Positions 50,096 to 59,401 of a stretch of DNA of 64,000 nt are shown in pieces; within the stretch, counting starts at the first letter, position 1; the number at the start of each line of letters is the position of its first letter. The notes under the pieces were generated by a model, which saw only the letters and a program-made list of their open reading frames with translations, was not told the DNA's origin and did no database searches. Location of the stretch: contig NZ_JAFV01000001.1 in assembly GCF_000526315.1 (NCBI RefSeq), positions 2,604,001 to 2,668,000 of the forward strand, given 5' to 3'. A program made the position numbers and the translations under genes. The DNA is from Methylopila sp. 73B. GTDB lineage: Bacteria; Pseudomonadota; Alphaproteobacteria; Rhizobiales; Methylopilaceae.

Positions 50096-51313
50096 ATGGC
50101 CCGCTTCGGCGATCTCGCCTCGGAACTGAACCCGTTCCTGAAGATGTGGTCGCTCGACGGCGGCGGCGCCTCCGCGGCCCGCAGCGCCCCCGCCGACGCG
50201 CGGCTCGCGACGGTCGCCGAGTTCGGCGGCAACCCCGGCGACCTCGTCATGCGGAGCTACACGCCCACGGGACTCGCGCGCGGATCGGCGCTGGTCGTGG
50301 TGCTGCACGGCTGCACCCAGACCGCAGCGAGCTTCGAGCAGAGCGCGGCCTGGACCGCGCTCGCGGACGAGCACGGGTTCGCCGTGCTCTATCCCGAGCA
50401 GCATGCGGGCAACAACCCGAAGCGCTGCTTCAACTGGTTCAACCCCGAGGACGTCGCCCGCGGCGCCGGCGAAGCGGCCTCTATCCGCGCCATGGTCGAG
50501 ACCATGGTCGCCGGGCATGGGCTCGACCGCCGCCGGGTGTTCGTGACCGGGCTGTCGGCCGGCGGCGCGATGACCTCCGCGCTGCTCGCGGCCTATCCCG
50601 ACGTCTTCGCCGGCGGCGCGATCATGGCCGGACTGCCCTGCGGGGCGGCGTCGTCCGTGCCGCAGGCCTTCGAGAGCATGTACAAGGGCGCCGCCCGACC
50701 GGCCCGCGAATGGGGCGACGCCGTCCGGGACGCCTCGGACCATGGCGGCCCTTGGCCGAAGGTGAGCGTCTGGCACGGCGGCGCGGACTCGACCGTCGTT
50801 CCCTCCAACGGCGACGAGATCGTGAAGCAGTGGCTCGACGTCCACGGGCTTCATAGCGCGAAGCCGACCGTCGAGCGCAAGGGCGGCCGCACCCGCCGGG
50901 TCTGGACCGGCCCGGACGGCGACGCCGTCATCGAACAGCACGTCGTCGCCGGCATGAACCACGGCGTCGCGCTCGACGCCCGGCGCGGCGAGACGCCCGG
51001 TCCCTTCATGCTGGACGTCGGCGTGTCGGCCAACCGCGACGTGCTCGCGTTCTGGGGCCTCGCCACGGCGAAGTCCGCGGCCAAGGACGCTGGCAAGAAC
51101 GCCGGCAGGGACAGCGCCAAAAGCGCTCCTGAGGCCACCGCCGAGCCCCTTCGCCCCGCGTCGGCCCGCCGACCCGCCGCCGCGACGACGGCGGCCAAGC
51201 CGTCCCGCAGCGGCTTCGCCGGCCGCATGGAGCCGGAGCCCCGACGCAGGGGCGGCATCGACGTGCAGGGCGTGATCGCCAAGGCGCTGAAGGCCGCCGG
51301 CCTGATGAAGTGA
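50096..51313 (+). CDS. PHB depolymerase family esterase
   Basis: A 405-aa alpha/beta hydrolase of the short-chain PHA depolymerase/esterase family. The nucleophile is in GLSAGGAMT (about residue 153), with the oxyanion segment VVVLHGCTQTAASFEQ (about 64-79) and the catalytic His in AGMNHGVAL. There is no signal peptide, so it is probably intracellular, acting on stored or small esters. The C-terminal part (about 315-405) is a Lys/Ala/Arg-rich linker followed by the short GGIDVQGVIAKALKAAGL segment. The ATG at 50096 was chosen because the upstream frame runs through the palindrome. Confidence 0.85.
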   Translation: MARFGDLASELNPFLKMWSLDGGGASAARSAPADARLATVAEFGGNPGDLVMRSYTPTGLARGSALVVVLHGCTQTAASFEQSAAWTALADEHGFAVLYPEQHAGNNPKRCFNWFNPEDVARGAGEAASIRAMVETMVAGHGLDRRRVFVTGLSAGGAMTSALLAAYPDVFAGGAIMAGLPCGAASSVPQAFESMYKGAARPAREWGDAVRDASDHGGPWPKVSVWHGGADSTVVPSNGDEIVKQWLDVHGLHSAKPTVERKGGRTRRVWTGPDGDAVIEQHVVAGMNHGVALDARRGETPGPFMLDVGVSANRDVLAFWGLATAKSAAKDAGKNAGRDSAKSAPEATAEPLRPASARRPAAATTAAKPSRSGFAGRMEPEPRRRGGIDVQGVIAKALKAAGLMK

Positions 51314-51320
51314 CGCCGCC

Positions 51321-51346
51321 GGAACGCCTCGTCGCCGCCCCGCGTT
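51321..51346 (+). promoter_or_regulatory. EcfG-type (general stress) promoter of the treS operon
   Basis: GGAAC (51321-51325), 17-base spacer, CGTT (51343-51346). Perfect consensus, 32 bases before the treS-like ATG and eight bases after the esterase gene. Trehalose genes are a known class of EcfG targets. Confidence 0.72.
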
Positions 51347-51378
51347 GACCGTGGGGCGACACGGCTGCGGGCGGGCGA

Positions 51379-53046
51379 ATGATCACGGACCTCTGGTACA
51401 AGAACGCGATCGTCTACTGTCTCTCGGTCGAGAGCTTCATGGACTCGAACGGCGACGGGGTCGGCGACTTCCCCGGGTTGACGCGCCGGCTCGATTACCT
51501 CCACGGCCTCGGCGTCACCGCTGTCTGGTTGATGCCGTTCCAGCCCTCGCCGGGGCGCGACGACGGCTACGACGTCTCAGACTATTACAATGTTGACCCG
51601 CGCTACGGCTCGCTCGGCGATTTCGTGGAGTTCACCCACGCGGCGAAGCAGCGCGGCATGCGCGTTCTGATCGACCTCGTGGTCAACCACACCTCCGACC
51701 AGCACCCCTGGTTCAAGTCCGCCCGCAAGGATCCCAAGTCGCCGTTCCGCGACTGGTACGTCTGGTCGAAGACCAAGCCGAAGAACGCCGACGAAGGCAT
51801 GGTCTTTCCCGGCGTCCAGAAGACGACGTGGACGCGCGACGACGCGGCCAAGGCCTATTACTTCCACCGCTTCTACGAGTTCCAGCCTGACCTCAACACC
51901 TCCAACCCTGAGGTGCAGGCCGAGATCCTCAAGATCATGGGGTTCTGGATCCAGCTCGGCGTGTCCGGCTTCCGCATGGACGCCGTGCCCTTCGTCATCG
52001 CCGAGAAGGGGGCGGACGTGACGACGCCGAAGGAGCAGTTCGAGATGCTCCGCTCGTTCCGGGAGTTCCTGCAGTGGCGCAAGGGCGACAGCGTCATTCT
52101 CGCCGAAGCCAACGTCCTGCCCGAAGACGACATGAAGTACTTCGGGAACGACGGCGATCGCATGCAGATGATGTTCAACTTCCAGGTCAACCAGCGGCTG
52201 TTTTATGCGCTGGCGAGCGCCGACGTCGCGCCGCTGGAGAAGGCCCTCAAGGACACGCGGCCGGGCTATCCCACGGCGCAGTGGGGCATGTTCCTGCGCA
52301 ACCACGACGAGCTGGACCTCGGGCGTCTGACCGAGGAGCAACGTCAGGCGGCCTTCGCCGCCTTCGGACCCGAGAAATCGATGCAGCTCTACGACCGTGG
52401 CGTGCGACGGCGTTTGGCCCCCATGCTGAAGGGCGACCGCCGCCGGCTTGAGCTCGCCTACAGCCTGATGTTCGCCCTGCCGGGGACGCCCGTGCTGCGC
52501 TACGGCGACGAGATCGCCATGGGCGACGACCTCGACCTGCCCGAGCGCTACTGCGCGCGCACGCCGATGCAGTGGGCGAACGAGCAGAACGGCGGCTTCA
52601 GCACAGCTGAAAAGACTTATTTGCCGGCTATCTCAGGTGGCGGCTACGGCTATCAGTCCGTCAACGTGGCGCAGCAGCGGCGCGATCCGAACTCGTTCCT
52701 GAACTGGCTGGAGCGGCTCGTCCGGATGCGGCAGGAGACGCCGGAGATCGGCTGGGGCGACTACCAGATCCTCCGCACGGGCGCGAAGGGCGTGCTCGCC
52801 ATGCGCTACGACTGGCGCGGAAACGCCGCGGTGTTCCTGCACAACTTCGGCGAGGAAGGCTGCGACATCGCCTTTCGCAGCGGCGGGGCTGAGGGCGAGC
52901 CCGACCATCTTGTCAATCTGCTGTCCGCCGACCACAGCCGCCCCGGACCCGACGGTCGCCATCACGTCACGCTCGAGCCCTACGGCTACCGCTGGTACCG
53001 CCTCGGCCGCCTGGACGAGACCCAGCGCCGCACCGCCGCCGCGTGA
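51379..53046 (+). CDS. treS: GH13 trehalose synthase-like enzyme (TreS type)
   Basis: A 555-aa GH13 alpha-amylase-family enzyme resembling maltose alpha-D-glucosyltransferase (trehalose synthase). Residues: nucleophile Asp in GFRMDAVPFV (about residue 199), acid-base Glu in ILAEANVLPE (about 240) and Asp in RNHDELDLGR (about 312). NGDGVGDFPGLTRRLDYLHGLGVTAVWLMPF near residue 24 is the usual first barrel strand. It lacks the maltokinase fusion present in many TreS proteins. The promoter and the next gene suggest a stress-induced sugar operon. It may instead act as a glucosidase/isomaltase; the symbol is used with reserve. Confidence 0.72.
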   Translation: MITDLWYKNAIVYCLSVESFMDSNGDGVGDFPGLTRRLDYLHGLGVTAVWLMPFQPSPGRDDGYDVSDYYNVDPRYGSLGDFVEFTHAAKQRGMRVLIDLVVNHTSDQHPWFKSARKDPKSPFRDWYVWSKTKPKNADEGMVFPGVQKTTWTRDDAAKAYYFHRFYEFQPDLNTSNPEVQAEILKIMGFWIQLGVSGFRMDAVPFVIAEKGADVTTPKEQFEMLRSFREFLQWRKGDSVILAEANVLPEDDMKYFGNDGDRMQMMFNFQVNQRLFYALASADVAPLEKALKDTRPGYPTAQWGMFLRNHDELDLGRLTEEQRQAAFAAFGPEKSMQLYDRGVRRRLAPMLKGDRRRLELAYSLMFALPGTPVLRYGDEIAMGDDLDLPERYCARTPMQWANEQNGGFSTAEKTYLPAISGGGYGYQSVNVAQQRRDPNSFLNWLERLVRMRQETPEIGWGDYQILRTGAKGVLAMRYDWRGNAAVFLHNFGEEGCDIAFRSGGAEGEPDHLVNLLSADHSRPGPDGRHHVTLEPYGYRWYRLGRLDETQRRTAAA

Positions 53047-53081
53047 CCTCCCCGCCTGACGCCAGCTTCCAGGATCGATCC

Positions 53082-54660
<1,579 letters not shown>

Positions 54661-54665
<5 letters not shown>

Positions 54666-54682
54666 GCGCGCCGGCGCTCAGC
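54661..54682. terminator. Shared stop-codon hairpin between GH13 and WD40 genes
   Basis: GCTGAGCGC-GCCG-GCGCTCAGC: a perfect 9-bp stem. The TGA that ends the glucosidase gene and the TCA (TGA on the minus strand) that ends the WD40 gene lie in its two arms. No U-run follows. Confidence 0.5.
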
Positions 54683-55688
54683 CTTCGGGCAGCGCCACGA
54701 TCCCGGCCTTGCCGTCTTCCGTGCCGAAGGCGATGCGAGAGCCGATGCGGTCCCAGCCGAGCGCTGTGACCGGGCCGCCCTCGCCCGGACTGCGGCCGAG
54801 GATCTCCGCCCCGTCGGACAGGCGGGCGAGCAGGATGCAACCGTCCTCGTAGCCGAGCGCCACCACCGGCGCCTTCGGATGCGCCGCGACGCGGGAGACG
54901 CGCGCGGGGCGGATGCCGAGCTCCTTCGGGGCCTTGCCCATGGGCCCGTCCTTCGACTGGAACGGCCAGATGATGGCGGCGTCGGCGCCGGCGGAGGCTA
55001 GCCACTTGCCGTCCGACGTCCAGTCCACCGAGCGCACCTTGCCGGGGTAGCCGGTCATCCGCATGTGCGCGCCATCGGACAGCCGCCAGCCGTGCAGCGC
55101 GTTCTCCTGCATGGTCGTCACAACGAACTTGCCGTCGGGCGCGAAGCTCACGTCGATGTGGCTGCCCTTCCAGGTCAGCTCCTTCGGCGCGCCTTCGGTG
55201 CGCGGAAACCAAAGCGAGACGCCGTTGTAGCGCGAGACCGCGAGCTGGTAGCCCTTCGGCGCGAAGGCCAGGCCCCGGGCGGCCGAGGGCGACTCGAAGG
55301 TGCGGACGTCGCCCTTGCCGTCGCGGGCGAACACCTTTTTGCCGGCCGACCAGGCGACCGCGCCGTCCGGGCCGATCGCGACCGCGTCGATCCAGCCCTT
55401 GGCCTCGCCCACCGGCTCCGGCGTGTCGCCGGCCGCGAACTTCAGTACCTTGCCGTCGTCGCCGCCGGTGACGAGCAGGTTCGGCGCGACCGCCGTCGAC
55501 ACCACGCCGCCGTCATGCGCCGGCACGCGCAGTTCGCCGTCGTCGCCCACGAACAGCACCGCCCCGTCGCCGAGCGCGAAGGCCGCGGCGCCGCCCAGGA
55601 AGGTCGCGGCGACGACATAGGCCCCGGCCTCGATCGGCGTCAGCCGATCGGTCAGCGAGGGGTAGCCGGCGTCGGTGGGCATGGACAT
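54678..55688 (-). CDS. WD40-repeat beta-propeller protein
   Basis: A 336-aa protein with repeated WD40-like units every 40 or so residues (for example LLVTGGDDGKVLKFAAGD, GIDVSFAPDGKFVVTTM-type, SVDWTSDGKWLASAGADAAI and VVALGYEDGCILLARLSDG), enough for a seven-blade propeller. There is no signal peptide or membrane segment. The ATG at 55688 was chosen; 55682 is a close alternative and neither has a clear ribosome site. It is a small stand-alone WD40 protein widespread in alphaproteobacteria and converges with the GH13 operon. Role unknown; such proteins act as scaffolds. Confidence 0.85.
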   Translation of the reverse strand: MSMPTDAGYPSLTDRLTPIEAGAYVVAATFLGGAAAFALGDGAVLFVGDDGELRVPAHDGGVVSTAVAPNLLVTGGDDGKVLKFAAGDTPEPVGEAKGWIDAVAIGPDGAVAWSAGKKVFARDGKGDVRTFESPSAARGLAFAPKGYQLAVSRYNGVSLWFPRTEGAPKELTWKGSHIDVSFAPDGKFVVTTMQENALHGWRLSDGAHMRMTGYPGKVRSVDWTSDGKWLASAGADAAIIWPFQSKDGPMGKAPKELGIRPARVSRVAAHPKAPVVALGYEDGCILLARLSDGAEILGRSPGEGGPVTALGWDRIGSRIAFGTEDGKAGIVALPEG

Positions 55689-55849
55689 GAGGCGCGCGTG
55701 TCCGTTCGGGATCGAAGGGTAAGGAGCGTGAGGCATACAGGCGCGCGGGCCGGCTTCGCAAGCCGGCCCCTCTCGACCGCTCCATGGATCGTGGTAAAAG
55801 GCTCGACCCCTTGGGCGGCCGCGCTGCCCCGACACTCCGGAGTTCGCCC

Positions 55850-56098
55850 GTGCCCGACGCTTCCGCCGGTTCGCTCGACGTCAAGCGCGTGGTCACGCTC
55901 GCCGGCGCCACGGTGCTGATCGCGACGCAGACCATCGCCGCCTCCGTCGCCGGCGGCTGGGCGATCGCCGGGTTCTTCGGCCTCGGCGAGATCGGGGCCT
56001 ACGCGCTCGAAGCGGCCGGCCTCGCGATCGGCGTCTGGATCGTGGTCAAATTCGTCCGCGCCGCGCTGAAGCAGGAGCCGCTGCGCACGCCGCGCTGA
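55850..56098 (+). CDS. Small two-span membrane protein
   Basis: An 82-aa protein with two membrane helices (about residues 14-36 and 43-66) and a basic C-terminal tail. No family recognised. The GTG at 55850 has GGAG at eight bases; an ATG at 55784 would add 22 residues and no site. It is divergent from the WD40 gene, 161 bases away. It could be a minor membrane component; there is no other hint. Confidence 0.65.
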   Translation: MPDASAGSLDVKRVVTLAGATVLIATQTIAASVAGGWAIAGFFGLGEIGAYALEAAGLAIGVWIVVKFVRAALKQEPLRTPR

Positions 56099-56137
56099 CG
56101 GACGGCTTCCTCCCCTCTCTTCGGTTTCAGAACAGGA

Positions 56138-56320
56138 CGCGGGCATCCCTCCTCAAGCGGAGCTTGGGGAGGGTGGCCTCGGCCGACAGGCCGAGGTCGG
56201 GTGGGATCTTGGGCGTAGAGCGCGGCTCGGCTTAGCGAGCCTCATCCTAGGCCCACCCCACCCGGCCGGGCTCGCCCGTCCACCCTCCCCTCTGGCGAGG
56301 GAGGGACGCCCGCGCTTTTT
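56138..56320. repeat. Intergenic palindromic repeat, family A (copy 3)
   Basis: Left part GGGCATCCCTCCTCAAGCGG then CTCGGCCGACAGGCCGAGG and GTCGGGTGGG; right part CCACCCCACCCGGCCGGGC then CGCCCGTCCACCCTCCCC and GGCGAGGGAGGG. The halves match copies 1 and 2 (3928 and 36601). Confidence 0.75.
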
Positions 56321-56379
56321 CGTCGCCGGCTTGTCGGACGGCATGGGCGGGGCTCGGCACGATCCAACTTGCATCGCGA

Positions 56380-56401
56380 GAACGTTACTATATAACATTC
56401 C
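56380..56401. promoter_or_regulatory. Zur operator of the zinc-uptake operon
   Basis: GAACGTTACTATATAACATTCC-type imperfect palindrome (positions 56380-56401) with arms GTTA and TAAC, matching the AT-rich GTTATANTATAAC pattern of alphaproteobacterial Zur boxes. It lies 35 bases before the His-rich gene and may cover the -10 element (TATAAC). Zinc-loaded Zur would repress the whole operon. Confidence 0.75.
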
Positions 56402-56435
56402 GCATAGGACGCTCCCGCGCCTGACCGAGTTCGCC

Positions 56436-56633
56436 ATGACGTCCACACACGCCCACGAGCATCACGCCCACGATCACGGGGCGCATGGCCACGGCTCACA
56501 CAAGCATGGCCATGCCCCCCGCGCGCAGACCCCCGCCGCCTCGCTGCTGCGAACATCCGCGCTCGGCCGGCTCGGCGGCGTCGCCGCGGCGTTGATCCTG
56601 CTGTGGGGCGCCGTCGCATGGGCTTTGGCATGA
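56436..56633 (+). CDS. His-rich tail-anchored small membrane protein
   Basis: A 65-aa protein that heads the zinc operon. Residues 1-26 contain 11 histidines (His at 5, 7, 9, 10, 12, 14, 17, 19, 22, 24, 26), then a short linker and one C-terminal membrane helix (about residues 46-65, LGGVAAALILLWGAVAWAL). There is no signal peptide, so it is most likely tail-anchored with the His-rich end in the cytoplasm. The ATG overlaps znuC at its stop (ATGA). It may hold zinc at the membrane next to the ZnuC ATPase. I do not recognise a named family. Confidence 0.75.
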   Translation: MTSTHAHEHHAHDHGAHGHGSHKHGHAPRAQTPAASLLRTSALGRLGGVAAALILLWGAVAWALA

Positions 56634-57370
56634 GCGCGCTCCGGCTCGAGGACGTGACGCTCGGCTACGACCGTCACCCCGCCGTGCACCACCTCGACGG
56701 CGCCGTCGCGCCCGGCGCGCTGCTTGCGGTTGTGGGGCCGAACGGCGCGGGCAAATCCACCCTGCTCAAGGGCCTCGTCGGCGCGATCGAGCCGCTCGGC
56801 GGGCGCATCGACCGCGGCGCGCTCGGTCCCCGCGACATCGCCTACCTGCCCCAGGCCGCCGAGCTCGACCGCAGCTTCCCGATCGACGTGTTCGACCTCG
56901 TCGCCACCGGCCTCTGGCGCCGCACCGGCCTGTTCGGCGGCGTCGGCCGCGCGGACCGGGCGCGGGTCGCGGAATCGATCGCCGGCGTCGGCCTCACCGG
57001 GTTCGAGCGCCGCGCCATCGGCACGCTCTCCGGCGGCCAGCTGCAGCGGGCGCTGTTCGCCAGGCTGCTGCTGCAGGACGCCTCCGTCATCCTGCTCGAC
57101 GAGCCCTTCGCCGCCATCGACGCCAAGACGGTCGAGGACCTGCTGGCGCTGGTCGCGCGCTGGCATTCCGAGCGCCGCACGGTGATCGCGGTGCTGCACG
57201 ACATGGACATGGTCCGCCGCGCCTTCCCCGAGACGCTGCTGCTCGCCCGTCGCGCGGTGGCCTGGGGGCCGACCGCGGAGGCGCTCCGTCCTGAGCGCCT
57301 GCTCGAGGCCCGCGCCATGACCGAGGCGTTCGACGACGCCGCGCCGTTCTGCGCCGCGAACGCGGCCTGA
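56630..57370 (+). CDS. znuC: Zinc ABC transporter ATP-binding protein
   Basis: ATPase of the ZnuABC zinc importer. The 246-aa protein has Walker A GPNGAGKSTLLKG (about residues 35-47), the Q-loop YLPQAAELDRSF, signature LSGGQLQRALFARLLLQ (about 130-146), Walker B VILLDEPFAAID (about 150-161) and the switch His in VLHDMD. It lacks the long C-terminal domain of some relatives. The ATG at 56630 overlaps the His-rich gene; the ATG at 56603 is inside that gene. It is followed by znuB after four bases. Confidence 0.95.
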   Translation: MSALRLEDVTLGYDRHPAVHHLDGAVAPGALLAVVGPNGAGKSTLLKGLVGAIEPLGGRIDRGALGPRDIAYLPQAAELDRSFPIDVFDLVATGLWRRTGLFGGVGRADRARVAESIAGVGLTGFERRAIGTLSGGQLQRALFARLLLQDASVILLDEPFAAIDAKTVEDLLALVARWHSERRTVIAVLHDMDMVRRAFPETLLLARRAVAWGPTAEALRPERLLEARAMTEAFDDAAPFCAANAA

Positions 57371-57374
57371 CGCC

Positions 57375-58250
57375 ATGACCCTCTACGACGCCCTCGTCGG
57401 TCCTTTCGCCGAGTTCGCCTTCATGCGGCGGGCGCTGGTGGGCTCGCTCGCGCTGTCGCTGGGCGCGGCGCCGATCGGCGTGTTTCTGATGCTGCGGCGC
57501 ATGAGCCTGACCGGGGACGCCATGGCGCACGCCATTCTTCCCGGAGCCGCGGTCGGCTTCCTCGTGGCCGGGCTGTCGCTGCCGGCGATGACGCTCGGCG
57601 GCCTCGTCGCAGGCGTCTCGGTCGCGCTGCTCACCGGCCTCGTCGCCCGCACCACCGTGCTGAAGGAGGACGCGGCGCTCGCCTCGTTCTACCTGCTGTC
57701 GCTCGCGCTCGGCGTCACGCTGGTCTCGCTCAAGGGCTCCAACGTCGACCTGCTGCACGTGCTGTTCGGTTCGGTGCTCGCGCTCGACGACCAGGCCATG
57801 CTGCTGCTCGCCGGCGTCGCCAGCGTCACGTTGGTGGCGCTCGCGCTGATCTACCGGCCGCTGGTGCTGGAATGCGTCGACCCCGGCTTCCTGCGCTCGG
57901 TGAGCCGCGCGGGCGGCCCGGTGCACTTCATCTTCCTCAGCCTTGTGGTGCTGAACCTCGTGGCTGGGTTCCAGGCGCTCGGCACGCTGCTCGCGGTCGG
58001 CGTCATGATGCTCCCGGCGGCGGCCGCGCGCTTCTGGTCGAACGCGCTGACGCCGATGTTCGCGGTCGCGATCCTGGTCGCGAGCCTCGCAAGCGTCGCC
58101 GGCCTCCTCGTCTCCTACCACCTCGACCTGCCGACCGGGCCCGCGATCATCCTGTCGGCCGGCGTCCTCTACCTCGTCTCCGTCGCCGTCGGCTGGTCCG
58201 GCGGCGTGCTCTGGCGGCTCGCGCCGCCGCGCCACCACAGGGCGGCCTGA
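57375..58250 (+). CDS. znuB: Zinc ABC transporter permease
   Basis: The membrane component of ZnuABC, 291 aa with about eight helices. It has the metal-type ABC permease features GAAPIGVFLMLRRMSLTGDAMAHAILPGAAVGFLVAGLSLP (about residues 29-68; the EAA-like loop that contacts ZnuC) and the GTLLAVGVMMLPAAAARFWS segment near residue 207. It starts four bases after the znuC stop. It works with ZnuC and ZnuA in high-affinity zinc import under Zur control. Confidence 0.95.
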   Translation: MTLYDALVGPFAEFAFMRRALVGSLALSLGAAPIGVFLMLRRMSLTGDAMAHAILPGAAVGFLVAGLSLPAMTLGGLVAGVSVALLTGLVARTTVLKEDAALASFYLLSLALGVTLVSLKGSNVDLLHVLFGSVLALDDQAMLLLAGVASVTLVALALIYRPLVLECVDPGFLRSVSRAGGPVHFIFLSLVVLNLVAGFQALGTLLAVGVMMLPAAAARFWSNALTPMFAVAILVASLASVAGLLVSYHLDLPTGPAIILSAGVLYLVSVAVGWSGGVLWRLAPPRHHRAA

Positions 58251-58280
58251 CCGCCCGAACGTCACCTTCCGGAGGTTTTC

Positions 58281-59204
58281 ATGATGCGGATGCGCTCTCT
58301 CCTCGCCGCCGCGGTCACGGCCGCGTTCGTCGTCTCGCCCGCCGCCGCCGAGCCGGTCAAGGCGCTCGCGACCTTCTCGATCCTCGGCGACCTCGTACGT
58401 CAGGTCGGCGGCGACCGCGTGGCGGTCGAGACGCTCGTCGGCCCCGACGGCGACGCCCACGTGTTCTCCCCCGCCCCCGCCGACGCCAAGAAGGCCGCCG
58501 CGGCGACCGTGATCTTCGAGAACGGCCTCGGCCTCGAAGGCTGGATCGGCCGGCTCGCGAAATCCTCCGGCGCCAAGGGAACGGTGGTGATTGCCTCCAA
58601 GGGCGTCCCGGCCCAGAAGATGGAGGACGAGGACGACGGCCATGCCAAAGGCCACGACCATGGGCGCGGCCACGAGGTGACCGACCCGCACGCCTGGCAG
58701 TCGGTGCCCAACGCCAAGCTCTATGTGGCGAACATCCGCGACGCGCTGATCGCGGCCGACCCCGAGGGCAAGACGGCCTACGAGGCGAACGCGACGGCCT
58801 ACCTCGCGACCCTCGACGCGCTTGACGCCGAGATCCGCGCAGGCCTCGCCAAGATTCCGGCGGAGCGCCGCAAGATCATCACCTCGCACGACGCCTTCGG
58901 GTATTACGCCAAGGCCTACGGCGTGGAGATCATCTCGCCGCAGGGCGTCTCGCCCGAGGCGGAGGCCTCCGCCAAGGACGTCGCCAAGATCGTCCGTCAG
59001 ATCAAGGCGGAGGAGATCCCGGCGGTGTTCGTCGAGAACATCACCGACAGGCGGCTGGTGGAGCGCATCACCAAGGAGACCGGCGCGGCGGTGGGCGGCA
59101 CGCTCTACTCCGACGCGCTGTCGGGCCCGAACGGCCCTGCGGGAACCTACGTCGACATGATGCGCTCGAACCTCCGCGAGCTGACCGCGGCGCTGTCGAG
59201 CTGA
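58281..59204 (+). CDS. znuA: Zinc-binding periplasmic protein
   Basis: Periplasmic zinc receptor of the transporter, 307 aa. It has a Sec signal (residues 1-23, ending SPAAA), the metal-site residues in GDAHVFSPAPADAKKA, DPHAWQS (His), SHDAFGYYAKAYG (His) and EAEASAKD (Glu/Asp), and the acidic His-rich loop DEDDGHAKGHDHGRGHE (about residues 116-132) typical of ZnuA. The start has GGAGG upstream; an adjacent ATG at 58284 is equivalent. It ends the operon. Confidence 0.95.
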   Translation: MMRMRSLLAAAVTAAFVVSPAAAEPVKALATFSILGDLVRQVGGDRVAVETLVGPDGDAHVFSPAPADAKKAAAATVIFENGLGLEGWIGRLAKSSGAKGTVVIASKGVPAQKMEDEDDGHAKGHDHGRGHEVTDPHAWQSVPNAKLYVANIRDALIAADPEGKTAYEANATAYLATLDALDAEIRAGLAKIPAERRKIITSHDAFGYYAKAYGVEIISPQGVSPEAEASAKDVAKIVRQIKAEEIPAVFVENITDRRLVERITKETGAAVGGTLYSDALSGPNGPAGTYVDMMRSNLRELTAALSS

Positions 59205-59220
59205 GCCGGGGATCGCGCCG

Positions 59221-59310
59221 CCGTCGTCCTCCGGCTTGACCGGAGGACCCATCTTCGACGCCGAGTTCGACGTCCGACATGGATGGTCCGGTCAAGCCGG
59301 ACCATGACGG
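59221..59310. repeat. Intergenic palindromic repeat, family C (copy 2)
   Basis: CGTCCTCCGGCTTGACCGGA followed by GGTCCGGTCAAGCCGGACCA in the second half. Near-identical to 30287-30374 in sequence and in the order of its parts. It lies between znuA and xerC. Confidence 0.8.
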
Positions 59311-59401
59311 GACGCCGCCGTCCCGACACGTCCGTTCCGCAAATTGTCCAGCCGGACGTTCAACCCGAAAACCTTAACCCCTTGCGACCATCCTCACGCC
59401 C

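Larger units (their letters stand above)
56099..56435. other. Intergenic region before the zinc operon
   Basis: A 337-base gap containing repeat family A (56138-56320), then the Zur box at 56380-56401 and the start of the zinc operon. I see no other gene. Confidence 0.6.

Noticed and set aside
57087-59252. 721-codon minus-strand frame opposite znuB and znuA
   Set aside because: Composition typical of antisense high-GC frames; the plus strand holds clear Znu genes.
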